The notes below the pieces were generated by a model. That model made no database searches. It saw only the letters and a list, made by a program, of their open reading frames with translations, and was not told where the DNA came from. The translations under genes and the position numbers were made by a program. Shown here piece after piece: positions 38,665 to 51,763 of a stretch of DNA of 64,000 nucleotides. The stretch is from positions 9,771,498 to 9,835,497 of the forward strand of contig OU452226.1 of the NCBI GenBank assembly GCA_911728455.2, in the 5' to 3' direction. Numbering within the stretch: the first letter of the stretch is position 1; every line of letters starts with the position of its first letter. The stretch comes from Marthasterias glacialis. Its lineage: Eukaryota > Echinodermata > Asteroidea > Forcipulatida > Asteriidae.

Positions 38665-38705
38665 TAATCGTATCTGACACAATCGTATCTGACACAATCG
38701 TATCA
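38665..38705 (+). repeat. 15-bp short tandem repeat
   Basis: AATCGTATCTGACAC occurs twice and a third AATCGTATC follows. About 2.6 units, otherwise unremarkable. Confidence 0.8.
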
Positions 38706-39719
38706 TCATAATAACTGGCAACCTGCGAACATAGAATATTATTTGTGTTTTACCTTTGCCATTTTAGAGCAGATGTCTTACACCTAGACCACTGGGCTTG
38801 CCCAATGCCCAGTAAATAGGCATTTTGAATCCTATATTTTAGCAGCTTGTACTACATCAATTTTAATGTAAATTTCCACTGGGGATAAATGACAGATGTT
38901 TGTTTTAAAAGCCAGTGGAATCATGTAGCAACAGGAAGGGCCCAGCACATGCAACTCAGACTTTGGGTGAGCTGTGGCTTTACATGACTCGGTTCCTCGA
39001 TCAGAAAACTTGCTTATTGCATATTACCCTGCCACTGGAATTTGTAGGAAAAATTCACAAATTTTGTGGGAAAATTCATACGCTTTTTGAGCATACACAT
39101 GAATACAAAAGTTTTTGTGGTGTGACAATACCCCCCCTCCCTCGTGTCTTATACACGCCTCTGGAGACAGTTTTCCCTTTCATTTTATTTGTCTCTATCA
39201 ATAAAATTACAATAAAATGGCAGGCCCCTGTGAAGGGCACAAGCCCCCTGAGAGACCAACTCTTGGGTGTGCCTATAGCCTATAGTGCCCTTGTTGGGTG
39301 TGCCACTTTTTTTTATTTAATGTTTAAAGACGCCCGCTCGTCACCATTACCCGACGACTGTTTCCGTGGCACAAAACTATCATGTACCTGTACCTAGTTT
39401 ATGTACAACTTGTGCGCCGGTCAAAGGTGATCTTTTGTGGCACGAATCTGTTTGTTGCGCGTTGACGAGTGGGCGTCTTTAAATAATATTGCCCCAAAAG
39501 CTTTAACAGAAAAACTTTGGTGGTAGAAAAACATAAACTGCTGCATGTTATTAACACATTATTCAAATAATAAATATCTGTTTTTGGTTGTTGTTGTTTT
39601 TGGTTTGTTTCCCAGAACCAATGAACAAATTTGAACAACTTTCAACAGACCACTTATGTCTGTATTTCCATTATGTTGGCCCTATAAGTACTCACTGTTT
39701 GTTTTTTTCTCATGCAGCG

Positions 39720-39845
39720 TCAACCAACTTCAACATGAATGATGCTTTTTACCACACATCTGCTGGAAGTCCCTCCCTGCAGGGGAATGATGCAAGCACA
39801 TAGACAAGGAACAGTTCATCACAGCTACAACCTGAAGTTGCTCAG
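39720..39845 (+). other. Exon-like block, probably non-coding
   Basis: Preceded by TTTTTTTCTCATGCAG, a good acceptor, and followed by TTGCTCAG then GTGAGTAA, a good donor. All three frames across the block contain stops, so if transcribed it is non-coding or untranslated. A second acceptor-like site (TGTTTCTTTTAG) follows at about 40098. Confidence 0.3.
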
Positions 39846-40769
39846 GTGAGTAAAATGTCTATTACCCTCTGGTGTGTATTTATATTCAAGAGCTGCGTAT
39901 TATTATGTACACTTTAATCCACTGAGTGCCAGGGTTCTCAAAATTTCTATGCCATCCTGTTGGTATTCATTTCTCAGAACGACCACGATAATTTTCTTTG
40001 AGAGTATCATTAACAGAAAGAAATCTTGACTAAACAAAGCCAAGAGAAGCTAAGCAAAGGTTGTCATTGAAGCACTGTGATTTATTGTTTCTTTTAGAAG
40101 AAAATATCAGATTCATTCACCAAGAATCGCCTTGAAACATGGCTGATAAATGGTCCCATGGCCAATGTCACAGGAGAGTTTCCTGATTTCACACAAAGAC
40201 AAGTTTCACTTCACCTGATTTCTGGCAGGGAAAACATTGGCGTGTATGTCATCCGGCCTTAACTGGTTATTGAACATGGACACTTCTTGTGTGGAGTAAA
40301 GAAATACATTTACAAATACTAGATTAACTGACCCCAAGAAGGGAAAGCTTTTAATTTAGTGCAAGGCAAATGTGGACAAACCTCCCCTTGGGTCATCCCT
40401 ACTAACAAGCCAGGGTCACATACCTTCCCCAGACAGGCATAAATGCTAGCGGGCAGCTTTCATACAACAAGGCGGCGCCCATGCTGATGATGCCGCAGCA
40501 TCTCTGGTCACTTTCCTGGTACATCCCCCTCAACAGTGGCTGACTAGTGTTGCCCAGCAACACCAAAGTAACCACCAGCATCGATGAGTCCGATTGGTTT
40601 TGAAGTTATGCCCGTTAGTAGAAATTACTTCGAGTCCACAAGCGACACGGTCTCGGATGGAGGGATCAATATAAGCCGTGAAATTGATGGTTCCGACTCG
40701 CTAATCCCGGTGAATTTGTAACCCATTGAATAACCATTCTTACTGGCAGCCAGCCACATCATCCCATTG

Positions 40770-40945
40770 TGACCACGGAGCACAGCCTGAGATGGAAACT
40801 GTTTGGTTTTACTGGAGGTAGAAAAACTGGATGGCCTGGAGAAAAACCCTTGTGGTACAGGAGAGAGCAAAAGAACAACTGTACTTACACATGGCCCTAA
40901 CCGGGAATCGAACCAGGGACACATTGGTGAGAGGTGAGCATTTTA
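40770..40945 (-). mobile_element. tRNA-derived SINE
   Basis: The minus strand has TCCCTGGTTCGATTCCCGG, an excellent B box, then a body with GTTCTTTTGCTCTCTCCTGT and AAGGGTTTTTCTCCAGGCC, a GTTTTTCTCC-type SINE body seen in many marine invertebrates. A box region decayed. Confidence 0.65.
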
Positions 40946-41679
40946 CACAAAGAAGCTCATTCTTTGCTGAAAGCACTCCCACAATCATCCGCTAAAGGTA
41001 GCCTTACCTCTCATACATCTTGGTGATGCTTTGATGGATACGTCAACCAGATTCAGTCGATGCTAGTTTAATTTTGCAGCACGTTACATCAGTGCTTTTC
41101 CTGCTGGGATCAGCTAGCCAAGGCCTGGCACTGTCGAGAAAACAAGCGTTTGATGATCTTCTGAACAGACGATTTGACATCCTCAAGTGAAATTCCCCTT
41201 CAATGGGAGCATTGTTCAGAGGTATACTTGACCAAAGACTAAGAGGAGGCAGAGAAAGCAAGCAAGCTGGCTGCAAAAGTGACTAAGACCGGGGGATCCA
41301 TTGCTACCTCTTATAAAGGGAATACATTCTCCCCTTACTACTCGACAATGATGCGGAAGTTTGGTGGCAGCCCCTCCTTCCTATACCAAGGGAGCGAAGA
41401 CTCAACCTACAAGTCCAAGAATGGGGTTAAATTTTGCAGTACCAAATCGAGGGAGTTTTTGAGCAGATTTGGGATCAGATAACTTCAGGGCAAAAAGTAG
41501 CTTTTTTCAGACACAACGCTTCAAGATTGTTTTCCCATTTAGAGATCCCTCACACAATTGGTGATTGGACACAAAATAAGAAAAGATCTTCGAACTCTGG
41601 GAGATTTTATGACTGCAATCCACCTCAAGGACGCTCATTTTATGATTTCCATTCATTACAAACATTGGAAATAGGGCTC

Positions 41680-42117
41680 GACAAAATGGGAAACGCTCCT
41701 TCATGGTCTACCCAAGAAACAACTACTGAGGCTTCAAAGAGTTCAAAACTGGGCAGCTCATCTGTTAGTTTGTGCTAGGAAGTTTGATCATGTGACACTA
41801 ATCCTACAGATCTTGCTGCTTGTTTTTCGTTGCCCGAATGCCTCAGCTCCAACATTTCTCACAGACACAACCTGTCCGAAATTTGCGTTCTTTCTCACAA
41901 ACTTTAGTCCTTCACATTCTAAGGAGCAAACACAGTGGGGGGGGGGGGGATTGGCCTTTTCTACTGCTGCACCCAGGATGTGGAATCAACTTCCTGAGAA
42001 CAAACAATCACCCTCAGTAGCCATTTTCAAAACTTCACTTAAAACCTACCTTTTTTCGAGAACTTATTGTTCGGCGCTATGAGCAACGACTGTTGGATTG
42101 GCTCCTTATAAATTTAA

Positions 42118-42161
<44 letters not shown>

Positions 42162-42165
42162 ATAT
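41680..42165 (+). mobile_element. CR1/L2-like LINE, 5'-truncated 3' end
   Basis: Encodes the far C-terminus of a CR1/L2-type reverse transcriptase: VQNWAAHLLVCARKFDHVT on one frame, then AAPRMWNQLPENKQSPS and FKTSLKTYLFSRT on another, with a frameshift around a G run at 41937-41949. Ends in a (GATT)n tail at 42119-42159, as is usual for these LINEs. It sits inside the DIRS-like fossil, so it inserted later. 5' truncation is the normal outcome of target-primed integration. Confidence 0.8.
42119..42159 (+). repeat. (GATT)n microsatellite tail
   Basis: About ten perfect GATT units forming the 3' tail of the LINE fragment that ends here. Confidence 0.9.
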
Positions 42166-43939
42166 CTTCATTTGATATAGCAGAACAGTCTGTTTCAATT
42201 TACCTGCCTACCCTTCAGGCTGTCGAGTGCTCCCGCCTTTACAAAAAACCTGAAGCCAGTCCCAGCACACCTGGAATTTGATGTGTTTGCTCTGTCGGAA
42301 CGACATCCTCACGCTGTGCAGATCCTTAAGGGGAGTGTACAGAAAGCGTCCAGCTCATGTTCAGTCTGCTGCAGCAATTAGGTTTCCTCATTTATTGGGC
42401 TAAATCATAGCTCCACCCACTGCAATGGTCAACTAACCTGGGGTTTTGCATTAATTTCGATTCAATGACACTGTCTCTTCCAGCAGAAAAAGTCAACCAC
42501 ATAGTCAATCACATTTCCAGGACATTTTACTATCACAGACCTTATCAGTCTGGGAGTTGGCTCAGCTCATCAGTCGACTGTCGTCAATCACACAAGCAGT
42601 GTTTCCAGCACCTCTCTGTATTACTGAAACTTGCAAAAGAACAAGATTGCAGCACTACAACAAAACAACTCATACAAGTCTCAAGTACTCCTGTCTTAGT
42701 CATGGAAAAACAAACTGGAAACCAGGATCAGTTGCATAAGAATTGAAATGGTCAGACCCTTCTCATTCTGAATCCAGACATAATGCTACAAACAGATGCA
42801 TCACTCCAAGGTTGGGGTGCTTGCATGATGCCAGACATTTTGATGGGAGGTAGATGGTCCAAAGCAGAACAAAATCTTCACATCAGTCATCTAGAACTGC
42901 TGTCGGTGTACAAGCATTAGTGAGCCATCAAGGGGTGGGGGGTTGCATTCACAAGGACTGTCCGACCTAGCAGTCACGATCTTGACACCACACAGAGGGA
43001 TCAAACTGACAGTAGACTTTATTTCAGGAGTGGAGAACATCTTGGCAGACGAAATGTCTAAAAGTTTCAACGATCGCACAGAATCATGGCAGTTGCTCCC
43101 AGAGGTTTTCAAAAACATTGTACAGGCTTTAGAATTTTAGCCAACAGTCGACCTGTTTGCATCACGACTGAACAAACAACTCCCCGACTTTGTATCATGG
43201 CATCCAGACCCACAAGCATGGCGGGTAGATGCATTCTCCATAATTTGGAACAACCTGGCAGGCTACATGTTCCCTCCATTCCCCAGCTGTCAAGATGCCT
43301 TCAGAGAGTTCAAGTAGAGAAGTTCACAGTGCTACTTATAGAGCCAGTCGGGGGGAGGGGGGCACAACCTTGTATTCACCGATTCTAGAGGTAACAAGGC
43401 AAACATCATTATTAGCGTTTATATCTTCTCAAACTTTGCCAAAGCGATCAACTTCATCCAATGCAAGATGGGATACAGCGCTGGCAACAAGAGGCATTTC
43501 ACAAAATGGTGTCTTAATGTTAATCTAAGGAAAACTGTTAGAGCAGGGACTTAGAAAACACAGACTTTGTGACAAATAAACTGGTAAACTTCAGATCATT
43601 GTTACAAATGAAATGGAAAGACATCGTTTAAGCCTGTTAGGTTATAGGTGAAACAAGTTTGTCTGGAAAAGGCCACTTCACAAAAGACAGTTATCACACA
43701 ATATAAGGAGAAATTAACTCAGGAAGGAACAGCGTGGCCGTCATCGTCGATTAGAAGATGGCAGTCTTGTCATTAGTTACAACCCAGTGAATAATAGAAT
43801 CATCTCAATACGTCTACAAGGCTAACCTGTAAACTTAAACATAGTACAGGTTTATGCCCCTACATCTTCAGCAGAAAAATAAGTCATTGAACAATTTCTA
43901 TGGTGAACTTCACAAAACACTTGATGACATTTGGCACTT

Positions 43940-44130
43940 TAAAACCAATTTGCTCCAGGCGGGTGGAGCTCGTTAACCATGGGAGGTAGTCAACCTAGGA
44001 GTTGGGTTGTTGGTGTTTGTAGCCTTGGCTGGTAGCCTACTTAGGGTCACAAAGCCAGGGTTATGAATAGAAAACACTGAGTCCCATGTGGAAAGATATC
44101 CAGGCTAACTCAGGAAGCCTGAGTAGGGTA
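43940..44130. mobile_element. SINE-like insertion inside the RTE-like LINE
   Basis: Between endonuclease blocks that should be nearly adjacent (ending HKTLDDI and resuming at HTIVIGD) lies about 190 bp unrelated to the LINE. It shares ACTGAGTCCCATG with the SINE relic at 9535-9640 and contains CTCAGGAAGCCTGAG, a palindrome. Confidence 0.5.
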
Positions 44131-46198
44131 GTTCAACCAAGGAAACACAGAAGAACATAGAGCACAAATCTAAACATACCATAGTCATAGGAGATTTCAA
44201 TGCCAAAGTAGAGTTGGAACCGGGAGAAGAAGCAATCATTGGTAAATATGGAGTTGGTGAGAGAAACACAAGAGGAGAAACACTTAACCGTCTGCTTTTT
44301 CAGCTCAGCATGGGCTAGTTATTACAAACACCTGTTTCCAGGAAAAGGAATACTGGATGAGGGAGAGCCCAAATGGTGCAGTAAAAAAAGATTGACTAAC
44401 ATCTTGAGTAGCCAAAAAAGGAATGGTACAAAATAGTGAAGTTATTATAAAAGTAGCCATCACCAGCAATCACAGGATGAAAGAGCCACATTGATGATCA
44501 ATACAAAATTGTCTAGGTTGACATTTATAAACAACAGGAAAAAGCAAAAGGTGAATATCTTAAAACTTCAAGGACAGAGAGAGGAGGTCCAGATCAAACT
44601 TGAACGTATTTGAAGGTTTAGAAGTCAATTACTTAGATCGTGAAACAAGGTGCAAAAAGATAACCTCAATTATAAGAGAGGACGCAAGAAAAGCTACATC
44701 ATTATTGAGGACAGGCAAACAGAAAGCCAGTGAGGATAAAGAACTTGAGGCCATTGATTCACAAGGCGAAAGAAGCTCAAGACAAGTAGCACACAAAATG
44801 GCTCTGCAGAAAATTGAGTATGCTGAGGCAGTCAAGAAAAGCAGGAAAACATAGAAAACAAAGAATCAAATGAAGAAAAGAGGAACAAATCAAGAGAGTT
44901 CTGGAGACAGGTAGAGGGCCAAAGGAAACCATCAAAAGAAGTTACACAAAGACAAGAATACAACGACTGAGAAAAGAGGATAGAAATCTCAGGGACGAAG
45001 TACTTGAGGTGTGCCCCAACTTCTACATGTACCAAGAGGGTTCCCAAAACAAAACAGTCTGTAAGAAAAGCAACAGAAGAGGTATCATTAGAAAACACAG
45101 AAACAACCACATGTAATGAAAGCGGAAGTTGAATATGCTCTGAAATCGATGAAAAGAAACAAGGCCCAAGGTGAGGGTGAAATAACAAGCGACATGCTCA
45201 TGGAAGGTGATATCACAGTTAACAAAAAAATAAAAATGTTCAATAAAAATCTTCATGGAACAAAAGATACTAAGACACTTGAAAGAAACGAAAGTCATTC
45301 TTCTTCATAAAAAAGGTGACAAAGCTGACATCTAGAATTACACACACATCGGTCTTCTACCACATCTCCACAAAATTTTTAAAGAAATTATCCAAAACAG
45401 AATCAAGACAGTTCTAGATAAACATCAACCAAGAAAACAGGCTAGGTTCAGAAAAGGGTTCTCAATAACAGACCATTGTATATGCACTCAACCAACTCAT
45501 CGAAAAGGCTATTGCATTCCAACCGGACCTGTGCATACAGTTTATCGACTATGAGAAGGCACTTGACTCAGTGGAACACAAAGATCTATTTCAAGCTCTG
45601 AGAAAAATGGAAATCAGAGAAGAATTCGTGTATCTTAAGATAGCAGAAGATATGTACACTGATGCAGCAGCAAAAATACACATTGATGATGACGTCTTGT
45701 GGGAAATAAACATTAAAATAAAAGGGGAGTTAGGCAAGGCTATCTTAATCACCCACAGTATTCACTGTAGCACTAGAGGAGAATTTCAAGAAATGCACCT
45801 GGAGGAGAGAGGGGCAACATCGGTGGAGAAATGCTGACATATCTGCGCATTGCAGAAGATGTTGCTCTAATCAATCACCTCTTACGTTAAGGACTTGGAA
45901 GCACAACTAATGTACTCAGGCTGAATGTACTAAACAGCAAAAGTAAAGACATTGGGTTGAAGATGCCTACGGGAAAGACACAATATATGACAAACTTCCA
46001 CACAGATGATACAGTAATGGTGGAGGACCAAGAGATCAATAGGGTCACAGAATACAAATGGCTGGGCCAAATAGTAAAAATGGATAATAACACAAAGGAG
46101 GACGTTTCAACAACAAAAAGAACCAGATGTAGTTCCTTTAGACGGTACAGAGAGATACTTTGTATCAAAGAACAAACCAATTAGAGCCACAATGAAGA

Positions 46199-46254
46199 TC
46201 AATAGAAATTTGTCCAGGTTGACAATTATAAAATTGTCCAGGTTGACAATTATA
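46199..46254 (+). repeat. 27-bp tandem duplication at the LINE 3' side
   Basis: TTGTCCAGGTTGACAATTAT occurs twice in a row; a third related copy (TTGTCTAGGTTGACATTTAT) lies at 44512-44531 inside the LINE linker. Confidence 0.7.
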
Positions 46255-46259
46255 AACAA

Positions 46260-49200
46260 CAAGAAATACCAAATCTCTTCCAAAAGAAATTCACTAAGTG
46301 TTAAGATTTCTTTAACCCATATCTATCTACCTGACTGGACACATTACATAAACAGTGTTCCTGCCTATTTTGTAGCAACAAAACAAGCACAAATTGTACT
46401 TAAACAATTTTAAAGACTGGACTGTAACCTACTATGTAATAATAAGATGTTTATACTATTAGTAATTTTACAGGAAAACGTGATAAAAGAAACCATGGTG
46501 TTGGCTGAACGTTACAGTGCAAAATGAGTCTAAAACCATTTATAAGCAAGGAGATCCTGAATCTGACAAACCAGAGAGATGAGATGCTGGACACAATATA
46601 AACGCTCATTATCAAAATGTATGGTAAGTCTTAACTGAAAACTTGGAAGGTTTGAATTACTGTATTCTTTCAATAACCAAAAATGTACCATCCCTTTCAA
46701 GTAAAAATACAGGATTGTTCTTTGCTGGAGAAAAATCATCCCTTGTGCAGTAGACTGATGTGGAGCTCTTGGACAGATGCAAGTGTGGCGCCTGTGGACA
46801 GATGCGAGTGTGGCACCTAGCAACAAACAGTTCAGCACCTCTTCAACTCCTGCTCTATATTCAGTTCTCCCCCTTAAACATCAGAGCCTTGTGGACCTTG
46901 ATGATGACATCATTGTGTAACTGGAGAATACCAACGTACCAATCTTACTCTGTTCCATAGATAATGTCCTTGTGAACAATAGCAATGACAGGATTGTTAA
47001 TCATAAAGGATCAAAGTTGATTAATTTCATTCTAGAAAGTCACTAATTTAATCTTCCAGAGAAATATGTCCATCATGCTATCAAAGTTGAAAAAATAGCA
47101 TTTAAAGACCTCCGAAATCACTGTTGTTTATTTTGTTTGTGGAGTAAAAAAAAGTAATACGTGAACAAGCAAAATTTGTGACAAAATATAAAATTTTATT
47201 TATGGTACTCTTGAAAATGCAACCCGCCAATTTAATGACATTTTCACAGGTTGTTTGTATGTTGTGTTTAACAACAATGTCCATTTTACAAGTTTGAGTT
47301 TTTCTCTTTCAGATGGCTGCCCAGAATATCAACTACCTATTGTTTTAGCTAGGTAAAGTAGACGAACCATCCGTACAAATGAGATGTCCTTCTTCTAGGA
47401 TAGGAATGGTCAACAGGGGCATTGGACAGGGATCTTGACTTCTTCCTTGTGGAGTCCAGACATTTACGATGGCTGCCTTCCTCTTGAACCTTTTGTTTGG
47501 CAGTCTTCACAGGTAAGACAATCTCCTGAATACAGTCAGTGAGTGAAATAATGAGGTAATAGGCATGAGATTGTTGCTATTAATTACCAGTTATGACTGG
47601 AAGATGTCTATGCAGGCACTACTTTTTGAGACACACATGAAAATTGGGTAAACCTGCTTTAGTACACACTTGGAATGCTGATACTTTAACATGCCCAGAC
47701 ATTCGAATGTGTAGAGTGCACACGCATGCATTCATTAGACAATGCTTGGTTTTCTCTGTACAGAGAGGGACAAAAGGTACTAGAATTCATGCATAAAATC
47801 TCCCTTTTTCAGGGGGTTATTGTGTATTCCCCGCTTCCAGACCATCATCCATTTGTTTTACAAATGAGAATTACCAGAGATTGGTAGGCTGCCACCATTG
47901 TTTATCATTGTATTCGGCATATGGGAGGTAAGTCCAAGATTTCAGCATACCATAGCAAATTTTTTGCCGCGGCTTACAGCCAAGGTTTGGCCGATTCACG
48001 TTGAAGACATTCCATATTTTCTCGACAGAGAACAAAGATTCTTAGTGCATTTTATGAAAAAATTTGTTGCCTTCACTTAATGCAGTCAAGTTTTTATTGT
48101 GACAATGATATTAAAAAAAAAAGGTATTCCGAAAGTTCTGAAAAAATAATCCCAGGTGTGGAAAAAAATACAGAAACCCTGGTGCCAATTGGTTAATCTC
48201 TGTTCTCTTAGTAGCAATACTCATAATTTTTTTGTACAGTTACTTCTCAAGGAAAGCTGCCTTATTGATGCATTATGTGACTTCCCTGTCATTTCTAGCC
48301 AAGTAGCTAATCCTAACAGTTCTCGAGAAGTAACTATAGATGCTTTATACAACTTCTTTTCCCCTTCCAGCTGACAGAGATAATCTTGGCAGTCAGCCCT
48401 CACAGTTAAGATGTCTTAACTAATACAGACACTTGTTGGGTGATGTGGTCTGAGACAGGGAGGGCATGCTGATGAGATATAATCATGGTGAGTTGAAAAC
48501 TAATAAAATATGCTCCCATGTAGCTATTCGTAATAACAACATCAACCCTCAACAGGTCTTGAGAAGTGATAAAGAGACATGACCAGCCACACTGGGGAAA
48601 CATACCCAGAGGGCTCAGTTTAGTCAGGAGCCCGGTGTTCATACATTAAGAGTGCTGCAGGCTAGTCAAACTTGTTTATTAGGTAGCCCTATAGGCTAAT
48701 CAAAAGTGTTAAGGAACCTGTTTGTATGATACTGTTTAATCTCTCATGAACATATCAAGAAAGAATCACTCGAGTTTGTCAAATATGCAATATTTATACA
48801 GGCCTTTTGAAATATACAGCTGACTGGAGGCAAGTCGGAAGAAACAAAATTGTTCAAAAGAGTCTAATTCACTACTAGATTGCTCAGCCATGATACTTAA
48901 AATTCTAGTTTCATATTGCACTGGAAAGTCAAATGTGATTTGCCCTTCATATAATTCCCAATTCCACAAAAGCTGAACACAAAGAAAACTCTTTTTACCT
49001 CTAGTTTTCTGCAGTCAACAGATGGTCACCTAGGTCTTTGGGGTCTCTATACAGCATTGGATTGCCATCACTTTACAATTTGCACTGCTGCCCCAAGTGA
49101 AGGACGAGCTTGGAGAGAAGGAATGTAACCTACCTTGATTTAAAGGGTAACATTTCCTAAGTTTGTTAGTGATCTCCAAACACCTTTATGCACTAATGTC

Positions 49201-50140
49201 ACATGATGTGTTGATGAGCAGCCTTCTTCTATGAGAGGGCCCCTCCGTCTAATCCAGTGATATCATGAGTTAAAGATAAATACATTATAGAGAAAACTAC
49301 AAAATATTGAGATTGTATTACCTTGACAATAGGCTCTTCTTTGTTGTTCTTGACTCTTTATAGAGGCATCGCAGTATGATTCTTTGCAGGTGATAAACGG
49401 ACAATCTTCAAGGACTAGGAAGAGGCAAAGGAGGCACACCATTCCCTTTAGATGAGGTATCCACCAGCTTTGAGAGCCAGGTGTGGATCTTGACCTTCCA
49501 CTGTGAGTTATTTAAGTGTAGGGAGTACCTATTCATTTAACTGTCTTGACCCCAAAAGTTTTAATGTTTAAAAGGAAAAATACATTGTTTTCTGGAAGAG
49601 TAAATTAACTCTTACCCTCTGATTGTCACAAAACACACCACACAAAGAACTTGTGATAATTTCATCAGGTTCAATGGTCAGACTTTTACAGATGGGGAGA
49701 AACCCAAAGTGTGTCATGATTTGTTAGACATTTTGTGTACGTTCATATTGGGCTTATTTCAATTAGTGATGCAAATTGTTGCAGTCTTCAAAAGCTGCTT
49801 TATAAATTTGGACAGTATTTCAGACTGAAAAAAAAATGTCTGGATGAGTGGTACTGGTATGAACTTTATAATTAGTGAGCTTTCAGATTGAAACTGAACA
49901 GTTTTTTCCCTGATAATTTTAATCCTGTACTTTCTATAAGAGCTCTTGTGAGTATGTAGATTCATATCCAGGCCAATATTCTAGTATCCAGGAATTTTTT
50001 AATATAACACTTGAGCATAATTGCCAATATAAAAATGACATTAATGCAAACAAATGATGGCAGACTTATAGACATACTCTGTTTTGATGAAATTGGAAGT
50101 CTAGCAAAACGTGAGTCAGTTAGCAATCAGCAAAAGTTAA
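46260..50140. other. No recognised gene
   Basis: AT-rich sequence without conserved coding frames. Some splice-like sites occur, for example an acceptor before 47314 and a donor after 47510 (TTCACAG then GTAAGACA), but the intervening frames hold stops. Possible non-coding transcript, otherwise nothing I can name. Confidence 0.4.
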
Positions 50141-50288
50141 CATAACATTTTATTGTGTTGCACTTATTCTTCACTTATTTTTGATTGTATAAAAAATGTG
50201 GAAGCTGAACATAACTGTACTGTACTAATAATGGGTAATGTTCTTGAACACTAAACGTCACTAATTGTGCATTTTGTTTTTGTTGCAA

Positions 50289-50378
50289 TCAGGCTTAGCA
50301 TCTCCAAAGACATCTACCCGTCAACAAGTAGATGTCCAAGACCAGCCTATGATAAAGGAGCTGCACTCTCTAGTGAAG
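50289..50378 (+). other. Exon-like cassette, copy 1
   Basis: 90 bp, open throughout: SGLASPKTSTRQQVDVQDQP then MIKELHSLVK. The acceptor of the other copies (TTGCAG) is TTGCAA here, so the splice site looks lost; the donor is GTGAAT. Confidence 0.5.
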
Positions 50379-50986
50379 GTGAATTCATTAAAATTATACT
50401 TTTAATAATTACCCAAATAGAGCTCTGTAACAATTGCGAGGAATGCATGTTGTTGCTTTTGTTTAAACAAAAGGATATATCAGTCATTTTCTTGTAGTAT
50501 TACAATTCATTCAAAGATATTAATATGTTGTTTGGCAATCATTTCAGAGTTTCAGACTGGGTTGTGTTTTTTCTGTAGAGGTTTGAATGATTTTGGGAAA
50601 GTCTCTTAAGATGCTTCATGTTAGTCACACATATCAAGAAAAAGTCTTCCTTTTGGTAATTTAATTTTTGCTTGATAAGTTTCATTCTGAGAGTTCACTG
50701 ATGGGAAAGTTCATACCAGCACCAATCCTCAGGAGAACTGTTTTGGCATTTGATGTCCCACAAAATCACTGTTGCTTATTTTGATTGCAAAAATCAAAAC
50801 AATCCTGAAATGCATGAATTCCTCCAAACAGTGTTTTGCTGCTTACAATGCTGGTTTTCTTCACTTATTTTTCAATGAAAATGTACTTTAAAAAACATAT
50901 GAGAAAAACAAAGGAAATTACTTTAATGATGGGTAATGTTCTTAAACACTAACTGTCGCATATTATGCATTTTGTTTGTGTTGCAG

Positions 50987-51075
50987 TCAAGCTTAGCATC
51001 TCCAAAGACATCCACCCGTCAACAAGTAGATGTCCAAGACCAGCCTATGATAAAGGAGCTGCACTCTCCAGTAAA
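50987..51075 (+). other. Exon-like cassette, copy 2
   Basis: Acceptor TTTGTGTTGCAG intact. Open: SSLASPKTSTRQQVDVQDQP then MIKELHSPVK. About 14 bases at the donor position found in copy 4 (AGGTAAATTC) are missing, so the normal donor is gone. Confidence 0.5.
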
Positions 51076-51672
51076 GTATACCTTTGATATTAATCCCTGG
51101 TCCCACATGGAGCTCTGTTTGTTCATGCCTGTGGCAGCCAACTTTATTCAGGATTTGTGCTTTAAACGGGCAGACTGGAAGAAAGCCAGTCTGTTGTGTA
51201 ATCGTCTAATTTCATGATGCCTTGGAAACCATGTGGAGCCTGATAGATGTTGCAGTCGAAGACATTATCACGAGGGGTTGAGATTTGCCGCATTAATTGT
51301 GAAGAATGTATGGTGTTGCTCTAGTTTTAACAGAAGTTAACATCAGTGATTTTCTTGCAGCATTACAAGTAACAAATATCAATACGATTTTTTAGCTTTT
51401 GGAGAGTTAAATTTGTGCATGCTGTTTGTCAGATAAAGTTTCATTCTGAGAGAGAGCTCACTGACGATAAAGTTGTGGCTTAATTTCACTGCAACTATCA
51501 ATATAATCCTGAAATGCATGAATTCCTCCAAACAGTTTTTCTTCACTTATTTTTGATTGAAATAAAAAGATCTGAAAGTAACGCAAGCTATCTCAACCTA
51601 ACTGTTATAATTATAAGTAATGTTTGTATAAACGCTAAAGGTCACAAATTGTGCATTTTGTTTGTGTTGCAG

Positions 51673-51763
51673 TCAGGCTTAGCATCTCCAAACACATCTA
51701 CCCGTCAACAAGTAGATGTCCAAGACTAGCGTATGATAACGGAGCTGCACTTGCCAGTAAAAG
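51673..51763 (+). other. Exon-like cassette, copy 3
   Basis: Acceptor TTTGTGTTGCAG and donor AAAAG then GTGTGA. 91 bp. A TAG lies within (CAAGACTAGCG), so the long frame seen in copies 1 and 2 is closed here. Confidence 0.5.

Larger units (their letters stand above)
35127..41150. other. Upstream of MMP; no supported gene
   Basis: No conserved protein recognised. Contents: dispersed repeat B copy 2 at 35697-35900, a CAAA microsatellite near 36236-36255, a 15-bp repeat at 38665-38705, an exon-like block at 39720-39845 and a SINE at 40770-40945. The MMP promoter should lie just right of 35126; no TATA box was recognised. Confidence 0.5.
41150..43550 (+). mobile_element. DIRS-like retrotransposon fossil
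   Basis: A broken old copy. Recognisable parts on the plus strand are a reverse-transcriptase segment near 41610-41670 (ending before the inserted LINE), its continuation at 42190-42560, and an RNase H to post-RNase H segment at 42770-43320 that includes TVDLFASRL and a W-H-P-D-P-x-A motif typical of DIRS elements. A tyrosine-recombinase region is not clearly preserved and terminal repeats were not found. It looks old, with roughly ten or more breaks. It is interrupted by the LINE end at 41680-42165. Confidence 0.75.
43560..46260 (+). mobile_element. RTE-like LINE, decayed (endonuclease and reverse transcriptase)
   Basis: Endonuclease remnants: LNIVQVYAPTSSAEK near 43835, then HTIVIGDFNAK and GERNTRGETLNRLLFQLS at 44170-44315. 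Linker remnants at 44480-45110. Reverse-transcriptase remnants: LLHKKGDKADI and YTHIGLLPHLHKIFKEIIQN near 45300-45400, FRKGFSITDH near 45450, EHKDLFQALRKMEIREEFVY near 45575, MLTYLRIAEDVALINHLLR near 45830 where the family's FADD box has become AED, and MTNFHTDDTVMVEDQEINRV near 45985. Several stops and frame changes; not functional. It follows the DIRS-like fossil directly and is itself interrupted at about 43940-44130. Confidence 0.85.
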
